A DNA stretch of 64,000 bases from Silicimonas sp963779765 (GTDB taxonomy: Bacteria; Pseudomonadota; Alphaproteobacteria; Rhodobacterales; Rhodobacteraceae): assembly GCA_963779765.1 (NCBI GenBank), contig CAVZZP010000002.1, forward strand, positions 310,001 through 374,000, given 5' to 3'. Each line of letters begins with the position of its first letter. Within the stretch, counting starts at the first letter, position 1. A program made the translations under genes and the position numbers. The notes beneath the pieces were generated by a model. That model was not told the DNA's origin. It was given only the letters and a program-made list of their open reading frames with translations, and searched no databases. Shown piece by piece: positions 1-8,605 of this stretch.

Positions 1-2
1 TG

Positions 3-539
3 GATCTCTTCGTCGTGCTTCTGGGCGGCGTCATAGCCCTTCTGCCGGTCTATGCGCGCGATGTGCTCGACGTCGGTTCCGTCGGTCTGGGCATCCTGCG
101 CGCAGCACCCGCCATCGGCGCCGTCGTCGTCGCCGGCTTCCTCGTCGGCCACCCGATCACTCGCCACGCCGGCCACCTGATGTTCGCCTGCGTCGCGGGC
201 TTCGCGCTTGCGACCTTGGTCTTCGCCGTCTCGACGACCGTCTGGCTGTCGATCCTCTGTCTGATGCTGATCGGCGGCTTCGACACGGTCAGCGTCATCA
301 TCCGCGGCACCCTGATCCAGCTTCACACCCCGGACGAGCTTCGCGGCCGCGTGACGGCGGTGAACCAAATCTTCATCGGCACGTCGAACGAGGTCGGAGG
401 CTTCCGCGCCGGAACCACCGCCGCCCTGGTCGGCCCCATGCCCGCGGTCGCGGGAGGAGCGCTGGCGGCCTTGGGCGTCTGCGCCCTCTGGTATCGGCTG
501 TTTCCGGACCTGCGCAGGGCCTCAAGCCTTCACGACTGA
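3..539 (+). CDS. MFS transporter, C-terminal part (5' end outside window)
   Basis: The frame is open from the first bases of the window, so this is the C-terminal portion of a longer gene rather than a 174-residue protein. The visible part has about five hydrophobic segments. It begins in a stretch reading DLFVVLLGG followed by LLPVYARD, and has the cytoplasmic-loop motif DELRGRV near residue 113. Both are typical of the MFS subgroup that includes EntS-like exporters. A full-length protein would have about 400 residues and 10-12 helices. The substrate cannot be told from this fragment. It ends with a TGA at 537-539, and the next 247 bases hold no convincing gene. Confidence 0.8.
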   Translation, partial: DLFVVLLGGVIALLPVYARDVLDVGSVGLGILRAAPAIGAVVVAGFLVGHPITRHAGHLMFACVAGFALATLVFAVSTTVWLSILCLMLIGGFDTVSVIIRGTLIQLHTPDELRGRVTAVNQIFIGTSNEVGGFRAGTTAALVGPMPAVAGGALAALGVCALWYRLFPDLRRASSLHD

Positions 540-786
540 GCCGATGCCTTGATCTGATGCCCTGAGCCGAACTCGGTCTCCGGATCGATGCTCCGCACCG
601 CACCATTGTCGGCAGGGAGAACGGTCGCAAGCATAGCGAGGCCCGCTGGTTAAACTCAGGTATCGGATAAGACGTTCTGCATCAGAAGCTCGGACAGCGG
701 CGGACGCTTGAGGTCCTGGCGAAGAACGTGAGATGAGGGCGAATTGCCGGGTGGATACAATTTCATATCATCCAGCTAACGTAGGT

Positions 787-1590
787 CTAGCCTCCGACCT
801 CTGCCATGAAATCATCGAACTCCTTGTCCGGAATCCGGACGGTATGTTCGGACGCCGGATAGGCACCCGACCCGACGTCGGCGATGAATTCACCGAAAGC
901 CGCGACGCGCTCGCGCTGGAGTCGGTCATGCTCCGAGGCGAAGTCGCGATAGACCTTGGCGTGGCGGGGGCGGCGCTTCCTGGTGTGACCGAGCACGTCT
1001 TCAGTGAAGAGGTATTGCGCGTCGGCGCCCGATCCCGCGCCCATACCGAGAAGGACGAGCGAGGTGCGCTTGGCGATCTCGGACGCGACGCGGTCCGGGA
1101 CGACCTCCAGCTCGGCGCCGAAGCAGCCTATGGCTTCCAGCCGCCGGACATGCTCCCAGACCGCCAGCGCGCTGTCGGCGGTCTTGCCGACCGCCTTGAA
1201 GCCGCCGGTCCATGTGCACTGTGAAGGGATGAGGCCGACATGGGCCACGACCGGAATGCCGTTGTCGCAGAGGAGCTTCTGGATCTCGAGGGAGGCCGAG
1301 CAGTAGACGCAATCGCCGCCAGTCTGCATCGCCCTGTGCGCGGCACGCAGGTAGTCCTCGCCGGTGCAGAGTTCGCCGTAGAGCAGGCCCACCTGCACGA
1401 AGCAGTCGCCCGCCGCCTCGCGCATGGCGGGCGTCCAGAGCGGCGCGACGATAGAGAGGATGTCGATTCCGGCCTCGGCGGCGGCGCGGGCCTCGTCGAG
1501 CGTCTCGACGAAGAGCATCGTCATCTTCTCGCCTCGCGCCTTGCGGGCGCGGATGTCGGCGACGGTCGGGCGGCTATGATAAAGGCTCAC
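787..1590 (-). CDS. PanB-like ketopantoate hydroxymethyltransferase family protein
   Basis: This is a 267-residue TIM-barrel protein of the 3-methyl-2-oxobutanoate hydroxymethyltransferase (PanB) family, at the usual length. Recognisable family stretches are the N-terminal ADIRARKARGEKMTML, the central PVVAHVGLIPS, ELEVVPDRVASEIAKR (equivalent to the E-C-V-P region of PanB) and LGMGAGSGADAQYL. PanB itself makes ketopantoate for pantothenate and CoA. There is no panC beside it. Instead it is the last gene of a three-gene minus-strand run with a Rieske ferredoxin (4-base overlap) and a desaturase. A catabolic C1-transfer or lyase role on another 2-oxoacid is therefore as plausible as vitamin synthesis. 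The family call is firm; the substrate is not known. Confidence 0.75.
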   Translation of the reverse strand: MSLYHSRPTVADIRARKARGEKMTMLFVETLDEARAAAEAGIDILSIVAPLWTPAMREAAGDCFVQVGLLYGELCTGEDYLRAAHRAMQTGGDCVYCSASLEIQKLLCDNGIPVVAHVGLIPSQCTWTGGFKAVGKTADSALAVWEHVRRLEAIGCFGAELEVVPDRVASEIAKRTSLVLLGMGAGSGADAQYLFTEDVLGHTRKRRPRHAKVYRDFASEHDRLQRERVAAFGEFIADVGSGAYPASEHTVRIPDKEFDDFMAEVGG

Positions 1591-1904
1591 GTCGAGATCT
1601 CGACCAGGACGCGGCCGTCCTCGACCCTGACCGGATAGGTCCTGAGGTCGACGCAGGCCGGGGCGCGCAGGGCTTCGCCGGTGCGATAATCGAAGGTCGC
1701 GTTATGCTTGGGACACTCGACCTCGTAGTCCATCACCAGCCCGTCCTCGAGATGCACTTTCTCATGCGTGCAAAGCCCGTCGGTGCAGAAATAGTCGTCC
1801 GCCGGTCCGCGATAGATCACGAAGGTGCGGCCCCCGTGGTCGAAACGGGCCAAGTCCTCGGCCTCGATGTCGTCCGCCGCGCAGGCATCCACCCAGCTTG
1901 TCAT
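1587..1904 (-). CDS. MocE-like Rieske [2Fe-2S] ferredoxin
   Basis: This is a 105-residue single-domain Rieske ferredoxin. The two cluster-binding boxes are C-T-H near residue 45 and C-P-K-H-N near residue 64, supplying the two Cys and two His ligands. There is no signal peptide, so it is a soluble cytoplasmic electron carrier. In rhizobial rhizopine catabolism, MocE is such a ferredoxin and passes electrons to the MocD oxygenase. Here the gene directly follows a MocD-like desaturase with a 4-base overlap (1901-1904) and overlaps the PanB-like gene by 4 bases, so the three are translationally coupled. No MocF-like reductase gene is in the window. Confidence 0.85.
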   Translation of the reverse strand: MTSWVDACAADDIEAEDLARFDHGGRTFVIYRGPADDYFCTDGLCTHEKVHLEDGLVMDYEVECPKHNATFDYRTGEALRAPACVDLRTYPVRVEDGRVLVEIST

Positions 1905-2995
1905 GTCGTCTTCTCCTTGGATGGGGTCATTCCGCCGCGAGCGGCGTGGAAGTCCTCGCGGTAGGGCCGCGCGGTCGGCGGCAATTCCCGCCGGAGGTAG
2001 TGGTCTTCATACCGCAACTGCCGCTTCAGCGCAGGCCAGGCTTCGCGATAGGCCTGCCACATCGAGGTGTTGGGCGGCGGCAGGTCATGGCGGATCGCGG
2101 CGTGCAGGTCGGGCAAGCGGTGGTAGGGCACCATCGGGAACATGTGGTGTTCGACGTGGTAGTTCATGTTCCAGTAGATGAAGCGGCTGACCGGGTTCAT
2201 GTAGACGGTGCGGCTGTTCAGGCGGTGGTCGATGACATTGTCGGCAAGCCCCGCGTGCTGGAGGACGCCGGTCAGGACGTGGTGCCAGGCGCCGTAGAGG
2301 CGCGGCAGGCCGATGACCATGAGCGGCAGGATCGACCCGGTCCAGAGCGCCACCGCGATCGTCGCGGCATAGATCGCGACCCAGATGCGGGCGACGCGGA
2401 CGACCTTCGGCTGCTCGCTTTCGGGGATGTAGGTCGCCTCTTCGGGGTCGAGTTGTCCCGGACGCGTTCAGAAGCATCCGAGCCCAACCGTTCCACGCAT
2501 CGAGGACGCCAAGGAAGTTGACGAGGATGCGAGCAAGTGCGGGCGGGCGCATCGCGACGATCTCGGGGTCGCGGCCCACGATGATGGTGTCGGTGTGGTG
2601 GCGCGCATGGCTCCACCGCCAGGTGACGGGGTTGCGGATCATGCAGAATGACGCGACCTGATAGACGACATCGTTCATCCACCGCGTCTTGAAGGCGGTG
2701 CCGTGGCCGCATTCGTGCCAGCGCGAATCCATCGCCGAGCCGTAAAGGACGCCGTAGGCGAGCCAGAAAGGCGCGGACCACCACGACGGCCAGAGCCGAT
2801 GCCTGCGCCCGCCAAAAGGACCATCGCGCCGAAGAGGATCGCCGTGTCACGGATCGCAGGCGCATCGCTGCGCTGCATCAATGCCTTCATGTCCTTGCGC
2901 GGCACGTCGCTGTGATACCAGTCCGCCGCCGCGAGTCCGGTTTCGACGGCGCGGGCGCCATCGGGGCCGAGAAGGCTGTAATCTCGCTTTGCCAT
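1901..2995 (-). pseudogene. MocD-like fatty-acid-desaturase/hydroxylase, interrupted by two frameshifts
   Basis: The coding sequence runs through three frames. It starts MAKRDYSLLG at 2995, shifts near 2788 into a frame reading FWLAYGVLYGSAMDSRWH, and shifts again near 2460 into a frame reading QLDPEEATYIPESEQ, ending at 1901. Stitched together it gives about 364 residues. All three histidine boxes of membrane di-iron desaturases are intact: HECGH, HARHH and HVEHH. This is the MocD/AlkB-like oxygenase family. The downstream shift looks like one extra G in a GGG run, the upstream one like one lost base, so they roughly compensate. With every catalytic box present, either very recent inactivation or base-level sequence error would explain the breaks. 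The gene heads a minus-strand operon divergent from the LacI gene. Confidence 0.8.
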
Positions 2996-3061
2996 GACGC
3001 AATCCTCCTGGCGCCGGACATTATCCGCCTCTGGCGTTCAGGGAAGGTCATAAGGGGCAAC

Positions 3062-3092
3062 TTGCATCATAATCCGTCACGTCATGATGCAA
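3062..3092. promoter_or_regulatory. Inverted repeat, probable LacI-family operator region
   Basis: TTGCATCAT at 3062-3070 and its exact reverse complement ATGATGCAA at 3084-3092 are separated by 13 bases. The repeat lies in the 133-base gap between the divergent desaturase (starts 2995) and lacI-type regulator (starts 3129). It could therefore control both arms. The inter-arm spacing is longer than in a simple LacI operator, so two half-sites or two overlapping operators are possible. Regulation by the adjacent LacI protein is inferred from position. Confidence 0.5.
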
Positions 3093-3128
3093 CGTGTGAT
3101 ACGTTTGTGTCAGAATCGGAGGGGAGCG

Positions 3129-4157
3129 ATGGCCAGGCGTGCAACAATTCGCGACGTCGCGCGGGCGGCAGGGGTCAGCGTCGCGACGGTAAACCGCGTG
3201 CTTGCGGGGGCGGGCAATGTCCGCGAGGAGACCGGGCGCGCGGTGGCCGAGGCCGCGCACAGGATCGGCTATCACGCGACCTCGCTGATCGAGAAGAGGC
3301 TCTTGCCGACGCTGCCCCCGGTGCAACTCGGTATCCTGCTGCACAAGCGGGCGCAGGAGTTCTACCAGAACGTCGAAGCAGAAATCCGCGCCGCATCGCG
3401 CGATTGCCAGATTGCCGCCTGTCATTGCGACCTCGAATTCTCGCACACGCAGGCGCCCTCGGACGTAGCCGACAGCATGAGACGCATGGCGGCCCGCGTC
3501 GACGTGATCGCGGCAACCGCCGTCAATCACCCAGCCATCGACGCAGCAGTCGAGGATCTGAAGGCCGATGGCGTGCGCGTCTTCTCGCTTCTGTCGGACT
3601 TCGCGCAAGGCGCAAGGCTGGGGTATTTCGGCCTGAACAACCTCAAGGTCGGACGCGGAGCGGCACGAATGGTCAAGGTCGCCGCACCTAGGCCGGGCAA
3701 GATCGCCATCTTCGTGGGCGGTCACCGATGGCACGGGCACGAGCTGCGCGAGACGGGATTCCGCAGCGTCTTCCGCGAGTATCCCAGCGGGTACGAGGTA
3801 CTTGACCCCCTCATCAATCTCGAGACGCGGCAGTTGACGCACGAGGCAATGCTGGATCTTCTCGAGCGACATCCCGGCTTGACCGGCGTCTATGTCGCGG
3901 GCGGCGGCATGGAGGGTGCGATCTCGGCCCTGCGCGAGGTGCGAAAGCCAGGCGAGGTGGCGCTGGTCGTCAACGAATTCACGCGAGATTCGCAATTTGC
4001 GATGGTGGACGGCTATGTCTCTCTCGTCATCGCGACTCCCTTGCGCGACCTGGCCTCGAGGCTGGTGGACGAGATGGCGCGGACTGCCATGGGCGAGACT
4101 GCCGGGTCCGGGCAGACGTTCCTTGAACCGGTGCTGTATCTGCCGGAATTTCTCTGA
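3129..4157 (+). CDS. LacI-family transcriptional regulator
   Basis: This is a 342-residue LacI/GalR regulator. The N-terminal helix-turn-helix reads ATIRDVARAAGVSVATVNRVL, and a periplasmic-binding-protein-like effector domain covers residues of about 60-340. The open frame extends upstream to 3084, but the ATG at 3129 is preceded by a GGAGGGGAG ribosome site and places the HTH at the normal N-terminal position. It is the first gene of the plus-strand arm, ahead of an IolI-like isomerase and a sugar ABC importer, so the likely effector is the imported sugar, cyclitol or a derivative. It probably represses both arms through the inverted repeat at 3062-3092. Confidence 0.88.
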   Translation: MARRATIRDVARAAGVSVATVNRVLAGAGNVREETGRAVAEAAHRIGYHATSLIEKRLLPTLPPVQLGILLHKRAQEFYQNVEAEIRAASRDCQIAACHCDLEFSHTQAPSDVADSMRRMAARVDVIAATAVNHPAIDAAVEDLKADGVRVFSLLSDFAQGARLGYFGLNNLKVGRGAARMVKVAAPRPGKIAIFVGGHRWHGHELRETGFRSVFREYPSGYEVLDPLINLETRQLTHEAMLDLLERHPGLTGVYVAGGGMEGAISALREVRKPGEVALVVNEFTRDSQFAMVDGYVSLVIATPLRDLASRLVDEMARTAMGETAGSGQTFLEPVLYLPEFL

Positions 4158-4283
4158 GACAATCGTTTCACGCCGGCTGAGGCCGAACGTCTCACGAATG
4201 CTGCAAAAGGGTCCATGGCGCATTGACCGCGCCCACTCCGGCACGACAGGGTCGCCGTGAAACGCGCATCAGGGAGGATCGGC

Positions 4284-5099
4284 GTGGACTTCGCGATCAA
4301 TCACATGACCGCGCCCCGTCTGGGATGGCGCGCGCTTCTGGACCAGGCGTCGGCCCTCGGCTGCGTGGGAGTCGAGTTCCGCAACGATCTTCCGACTCCG
4401 CTCTTTTCGGGCGACGCGCCTGCGACCGTCGGCGAGACGGCGCGCGGCATGGGTTTGCGCATCGTCGGCCTGAGCCAGGTCTATCCCTTCAATAGCTGGT
4501 CCGACGCGATCCGCGACGAGGTGACGGCACTCGTCGCCATCGCGAAGGCCTGCGGAGCCGAGACCATCAGCCTGATCCCGCGCAACGATGGCACGGGCAC
4601 CGGCAACGGCGAGCGGCAGGCGAACCTGCGCGTGGCGCTGAAGGAGATCCGTCCGATCCTGGCCGAGGCTGGGATGATCGCGCTGGTCGAGCCCCTGGGC
4701 TTCCGGCGGTCGTCGCTGCGCTCGAAGGCCGAGACGGTCGACACCATCGAGGCCGTGGGCGGCGGCGACGTCTACAGGATCGTCCACGACACCTTCCACC
4801 ACTTCCTCGCGGGCGAGACCGAGTTCTTCCCCGAGCACACCGGCATCGTCCACGTCTCGGGCGTCACCGACCCGACGCTCGCCCCCGAGGAGATGGAGGA
4901 CGAGCATCGCGTCCTCGTCGGCGCGGACGACCGTCTGGGAAACGTGGCGCAACTGCAGGCGCTGATCGCTGCGGGCTATTCTGGCCCTGTGTCCTTCGAG
5001 GCCTTCTCGCCCGTGACGCACGCGATTGCCGATCCGCACGACGCGCTCGCCGCGTCCATCGATTTCATCCGTTCGCGGCTGGCCCACAAGGCGGCCTGA
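4284..5099 (+). CDS. IolI/MocC-like TIM-barrel sugar isomerase/epimerase
   Basis: This is a 271-residue xylose-isomerase-like TIM barrel (AP-endonuclease 2 superfamily) of the inosose isomerase and epimerase type. Expected metal-ligand motifs are visible: VEPLGF in the middle, HDTFHHFLAG about 30 residues later, and a late GPVSFEAFSP. The GTG at 4284 is preferred over the GTG at 4257 because AGGGAGG lies six bases ahead of it and the protein then begins at the first barrel strand (DFAINHMT). IolI and MocC act on inososes in inositol and rhizopine breakdown, which fits the MocD/MocE genes across the promoter. The exact substrate is inferred. Confidence 0.78.
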   Translation: MDFAINHMTAPRLGWRALLDQASALGCVGVEFRNDLPTPLFSGDAPATVGETARGMGLRIVGLSQVYPFNSWSDAIRDEVTALVAIAKACGAETISLIPRNDGTGTGNGERQANLRVALKEIRPILAEAGMIALVEPLGFRRSSLRSKAETVDTIEAVGGGDVYRIVHDTFHHFLAGETEFFPEHTGIVHVSGVTDPTLAPEEMEDEHRVLVGADDRLGNVAQLQALIAAGYSGPVSFEAFSPVTHAIADPHDALAASIDFIRSRLAHKAA

Positions 5100-5174
5100 C
5101 GCGCGCGGCAACCGGCCCTTTGCGGCCTCCGGCACGTACATGGGGTGCGCCGGACACCCGACCGGGAGGAACCA

Positions 5175-6116
5175 ATGAAGAAGACCCTTATCGCGGCGAC
5201 CTTTGCGTCGCTTCTGTCCACCACCGCCATGGCCGAGACGATCGGCGTGTCGATGGCTCTGTTCGACGACAACTTCCTGACCGTGCTGCGCAACGGCATC
5301 CAGACCTATGCCGACGAGCAGGGCCATGATGTCCAGATCGAGGACGCGCAGAACGACGTCGCCAAGCAGCTCGACCAGATCAACAACTTCATCGCGAGCG
5401 GCGTCGACGCCATCGTGGTGAACCCGGTCGACACCTCGGCCACGCAGGCCATGTCGGACGCCGCGAACGCCGCCGGCGTGCCGCTTGTCTATGTCAACCG
5501 CCAGCCGATCAACCTCGATGCGCTGCCCGACAACCAGGCCTTCGTCGCCTCGAACGAAGTGGACTCGGGAACGCTCGAGACCATCCAGCTTTGCGACAAC
5601 TGGGCGGCCGAGGGCAAGACCGACGTGAACGTCTACGTCATGCAGGGCGAGCTGTCGAACCAGGCCGCTGTTCAGCGCACGCAGGACATCTACGACGTGA
5701 TCGACGCCGGCAACTGCAAGGTCACCGTCAACGTGATCGACCAGCAGACCGCCAACTGGTCGCGCGACCAGGCCCAGAACCTGATGACCAACTGGCTGTC
5801 GACCGGCACCGAGTTCGACGGCGTCATCGCCAACAACGACGAGATGGCCATCGGCGCGATCCAGGCGATGAAGGCCGCCGGAATCGACATGGCGACGGTT
5901 CAGGTCGGCGGCGTCGACGCCACGCAGGACGCGCTGGCCGCGATGGAGGCGGGCGACCTCGACGTCACCGTGTTCCAGAATGCCGCCGCCCAAGGCTCGG
6001 GTTCGCTCGACGCGGCCGTCAAGCTCGCCAAGGGCGAAGCGGTCGAACAGACCGTCTGGGTGCCGTTCGAGTTGGTGACGCCCGACAACCTCGGCGACTA
6101 CACCTCGAAGAACTGA
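5175..6116 (+). CDS. Sugar/cyclitol ABC transporter, periplasmic binding protein
   Basis: This is a 313-residue type-1 periplasmic binding protein (ribose/fructose/inositol class). It has a clear signal peptide, MKKTLIAATF to AMA-E, cleaved around residue 20. The mature part starts ETIGVSMALFDDNF and contains the family stretch GVDAIVVNPVDTSAT. The start is set by GGGAGGA eight bases before the ATG; the frame upstream of it is non-coding. The binding protein would collect the sugar in the periplasm for the permease and ATPase encoded downstream. It resembles FrcB and IbpA/MocB-type proteins. The ligand cannot be named from sequence alone. Confidence 0.88.
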   Translation: MKKTLIAATFASLLSTTAMAETIGVSMALFDDNFLTVLRNGIQTYADEQGHDVQIEDAQNDVAKQLDQINNFIASGVDAIVVNPVDTSATQAMSDAANAAGVPLVYVNRQPINLDALPDNQAFVASNEVDSGTLETIQLCDNWAAEGKTDVNVYVMQGELSNQAAVQRTQDIYDVIDAGNCKVTVNVIDQQTANWSRDQAQNLMTNWLSTGTEFDGVIANNDEMAIGAIQAMKAAGIDMATVQVGGVDATQDALAAMEAGDLDVTVFQNAAAQGSGSLDAAVKLAKGEAVEQTVWVPFELVTPDNLGDYTSKN

Positions 6117-6210
6117 TAATCTTCCGGCGGGCGGCGGCAAAGGCTGTCGCCCGGACCGGGCATTCCGCGGTCGACGGCATCCCGTCGCCGTCATCCTTGG
6201 GAGGGGACCG

Positions 6211-7323
6211 ATGGCTGTCGCAGAAGGTATTGGCGGGCTGACCTACAACCGGCGTCGACGGTCCTGGCCGAACGAGGCCAACGTGCTGATCGCACTTCTC
6301 CTCATCACGCTGGTGTTCGAGATCCTGAACCGCCTGAACGGAACCAGCTTCCTGTTCAACATGCGCGACAACGTCGATGCAATCTTCAACAAGCAGCGCA
6401 TCGACATAATGGTCCTGCAGGTGGCGATCATCGGGATCATCGCGCTGGGCGTCACGCAGGTCATCATCGTGGGCGGGATCGACCTGTCCTCGGGATCGGT
6501 CGTTGGCGCGACCGCGATGATCGTGATGAGCTTCGCCCAGACGGCCGTGGTGAACGGCAACCCGAACCCCAAGGCCATCTTCGGCGAATGGGCGATGGAT
6601 CTGCCGGTCCTGGTGCCGATCGTCGTCGGCCTTGCGTGTGGAATGCTCGCCGGTCTCATCAACGGCCTGCTCATCGCCTACACCCGCATTCCGCCCTTCA
6701 TCGCCACGCTCGGGATGATGGTCGCCGCGCGCGGCGCGTCGCGCTGGTGGTCGAACGGCCAGCCGGTGTCCTTCCCGACCGAGACCTATGCCAGCCTCGC
6801 CAACGGCGACATCCTAAGCTGGCTGACCTTCGATCTGCTCAGCTGGAAGGGCCAGAACCCGGCTGTGGTCTTCCTCTGCCTTGCGGTCCTGTTCCACCTC
6901 GTGATGAAATATACGATCTACGGCAAGCACACCTATGCCATCGGTTCGAACGAGGACGCGGCGCGGATGTCGGGCATCAAGGTCGCCCGGCACAAGACGC
7001 TGGTCTACACCATCGCCGGCATGATGGCCGCAGTCGCCGCGATCCTGCTGACCTCGAAGAACCTTACCGCACAGGCCGGCATGGGCATGATGTACGAACT
7101 CGACGCCATCGCCATGGCGGTGATCGGGGGCGTGTCGCTGTCCGGAGGGCGCGGGTCGATCCTCGGAACCGTCCTTGGCGCGGCCATCTTCTCGGTCATC
7201 ATCTCGGGTTTCACGTCGATCCGGCTCGACGCCTATTACCAGGAGATGGTGAAGGGCGCGATCATCGTGGGGGCCGTCGTGCTGGACCAATGGCGCCAGC
7301 GCCGCGCGGCGATGCGGTCGTGA
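6211..7323 (+). CDS. Sugar/cyclitol ABC transporter, permease
   Basis: This is a 370-residue inner-membrane permease of the RbsC/FrcC family with about ten hydrophobic segments. The family signature VGGIDLSSGSVVG is near residues 90-102 and the late ALSLSGGRGS-type loop reads GVSLSGGRGSILGT. A strong GGGAGGGG site precedes the ATG. It follows the binding protein by 94 bases and precedes the ATPase by 11 bases, so the three form an operon. The length and single-ATPase partner match FrcC-type systems better than RbsC, which pairs with a double ATPase. Confidence 0.88.
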   Translation: MAVAEGIGGLTYNRRRRSWPNEANVLIALLLITLVFEILNRLNGTSFLFNMRDNVDAIFNKQRIDIMVLQVAIIGIIALGVTQVIIVGGIDLSSGSVVGATAMIVMSFAQTAVVNGNPNPKAIFGEWAMDLPVLVPIVVGLACGMLAGLINGLLIAYTRIPPFIATLGMMVAARGASRWWSNGQPVSFPTETYASLANGDILSWLTFDLLSWKGQNPAVVFLCLAVLFHLVMKYTIYGKHTYAIGSNEDAARMSGIKVARHKTLVYTIAGMMAAVAAILLTSKNLTAQAGMGMMYELDAIAMAVIGGVSLSGGRGSILGTVLGAAIFSVIISGFTSIRLDAYYQEMVKGAIIVGAVVLDQWRQRRAAMRS

Positions 7324-7334
7324 GGGAAAACGAC

Positions 7335-8111
7335 ATGTCCGACACCATCCTGGAAACCCGTGGCCTGACGAAGCACTACGGCGGCGTCCATGCGTTGGAG
7401 GGCGCGAACTTCGTCCTCAGGCGCGGCGAGCATGTCGCGATCATGGGCGACAACGGCGCTGGCAAGTCGACCTTCGTGCGCCAGATCACAGGGGTCGAGA
7501 AACCGACGCGGGGCGAGATCCTGTTCGACGGCCGCTCGGTCACCTTCGAGAACCCGATGGACGCGCGCAACGCCGGCATCGAGACCGTGTTCCAGACGCT
7601 GGCGCTTGCAGACGACCTCGACGTGCCGGACAACCTGTTCCTCGGGCGCGAGAAGACGAAGTGCAACTGGCTGGGGCCGTTCCGCATCCTCGACTACAAG
7701 GCGATGCGGGCCGACACTTTGAAGGCGCTGGAGAAGACGGCCGTCAAGATCCCGAACCTGCGCAACACCATCCGCAACATGTCGGGCGGTCAGCGCCAGT
7801 GCGTCGCCATCGCGCGGACGGCGACCTTCCATTCCAAGCTCACCATCATGGACGAGCCGACGGCGGCCCTTGGCGTGCAGGAGACCGCGCAGGTCGAGGC
7901 GATCATCCGGACGCTCAAGCAGGCGGGCGAACCCCTGATCCTCATCAGCCACAACATGCGGCAGGTGATGGACCTCGTCGACCGGATCGTTGTCTTCCGC
8001 CGCGGCCGGATCGTGGCCGACCTGGACCGCGCCGACACCGATGGCGAGGATGTGGTCGCCTATATCACCGGGGCTAAGACGCAGGCGCAGTTCGCGGCTG
8101 ACGCGGCCTGA
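7335..8111 (+). CDS. Sugar/cyclitol ABC transporter, ATP-binding protein (FrcA-like)
   Basis: This is a 258-residue cytoplasmic ABC ATPase with a single nucleotide-binding domain. Walker A reads GDNGAGKST, the signature reads MSGGQRQ and Walker B reads LTIMDEPTAALG; an H-loop LISHNMRQ follows. The frame is open far upstream inside the permease gene, but MSDTILETRGLTKHYGG at 7335 is the normal domain start, 11 bases after the permease stop. RbsA-type transporters of ribose and inositol carry two fused ATPase domains of about 500 residues, whereas this one is FrcA-sized and probably works as a homodimer. It is the last gene of the plus-strand arm. Confidence 0.9.
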   Translation: MSDTILETRGLTKHYGGVHALEGANFVLRRGEHVAIMGDNGAGKSTFVRQITGVEKPTRGEILFDGRSVTFENPMDARNAGIETVFQTLALADDLDVPDNLFLGREKTKCNWLGPFRILDYKAMRADTLKALEKTAVKIPNLRNTIRNMSGGQRQCVAIARTATFHSKLTIMDEPTAALGVQETAQVEAIIRTLKQAGEPLILISHNMRQVMDLVDRIVVFRRGRIVADLDRADTDGEDVVAYITGAKTQAQFAADAA

Positions 8112-8605
8112 AGCGCTTGTGACGGCCTCCAACGCCGGCACGAGGTTCTGGGCTCGAAGCGGACCTTCAAAATAGGCGCCAGCGTTCTTCGCTGTGCAGC
8201 GCGGGACTCGCGCTGTCTTGCAGTCATTTCCTAATCGATGGCGAGAGCTTCGAAGATCAGGGCCGCTAGCTATCCTAACCGCTAGCCGAACTCGCGCAGC
8301 GACTGGCTGCTTTCGGTCCATAGGCGAAATTCGTCGACGTCTGGATGCCGCGTCGCAGCTTCCCGCAAGCCGCCGTGTGCGTCAGGATGCAGCGACGCAC
8401 CAACTTTGAAGGTTCGGTGTGCGGAGGAAGTGGACGTTCGCTGCGGGTGCGAACGCATCCGGAGGTGCCAAGGTCGGCTGTGCGGACAACGCGTCCATTT
8501 GTGGCAAGTATACCAATGTCCGTTGTAGGGGATAAACTGGTTGAACTCGACAACATTGACTGAGGGAAGGGCTGCCGATCTCGCATTGCATCGGCAGCTC
8601 AAACT
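8112..8605. other. Gene-free interval with a degenerate repeat
   Basis: No frame here has a ribosome site or recognisable protein. A stretch of about 95 bases at 8416-8510 resembles 12160-12240. The two share the 15-mer GCTGTGCGGACAACG, preceded by CAAGGT in both copies, and an upstream ATTCGCTGC/GTTCGCTGC element. It looks like a decayed, dispersed intergenic repeat. The function is unknown. Confidence 0.4.

Noticed and set aside
4269..6194. A 641-codon open frame on the minus strand
   Set aside because: It lies opposite the IolI-like and binding-protein genes, which have clear families and ribosome sites; the product is His/Arg/Val-rich shadow sequence typical of high-GC antisense frames.
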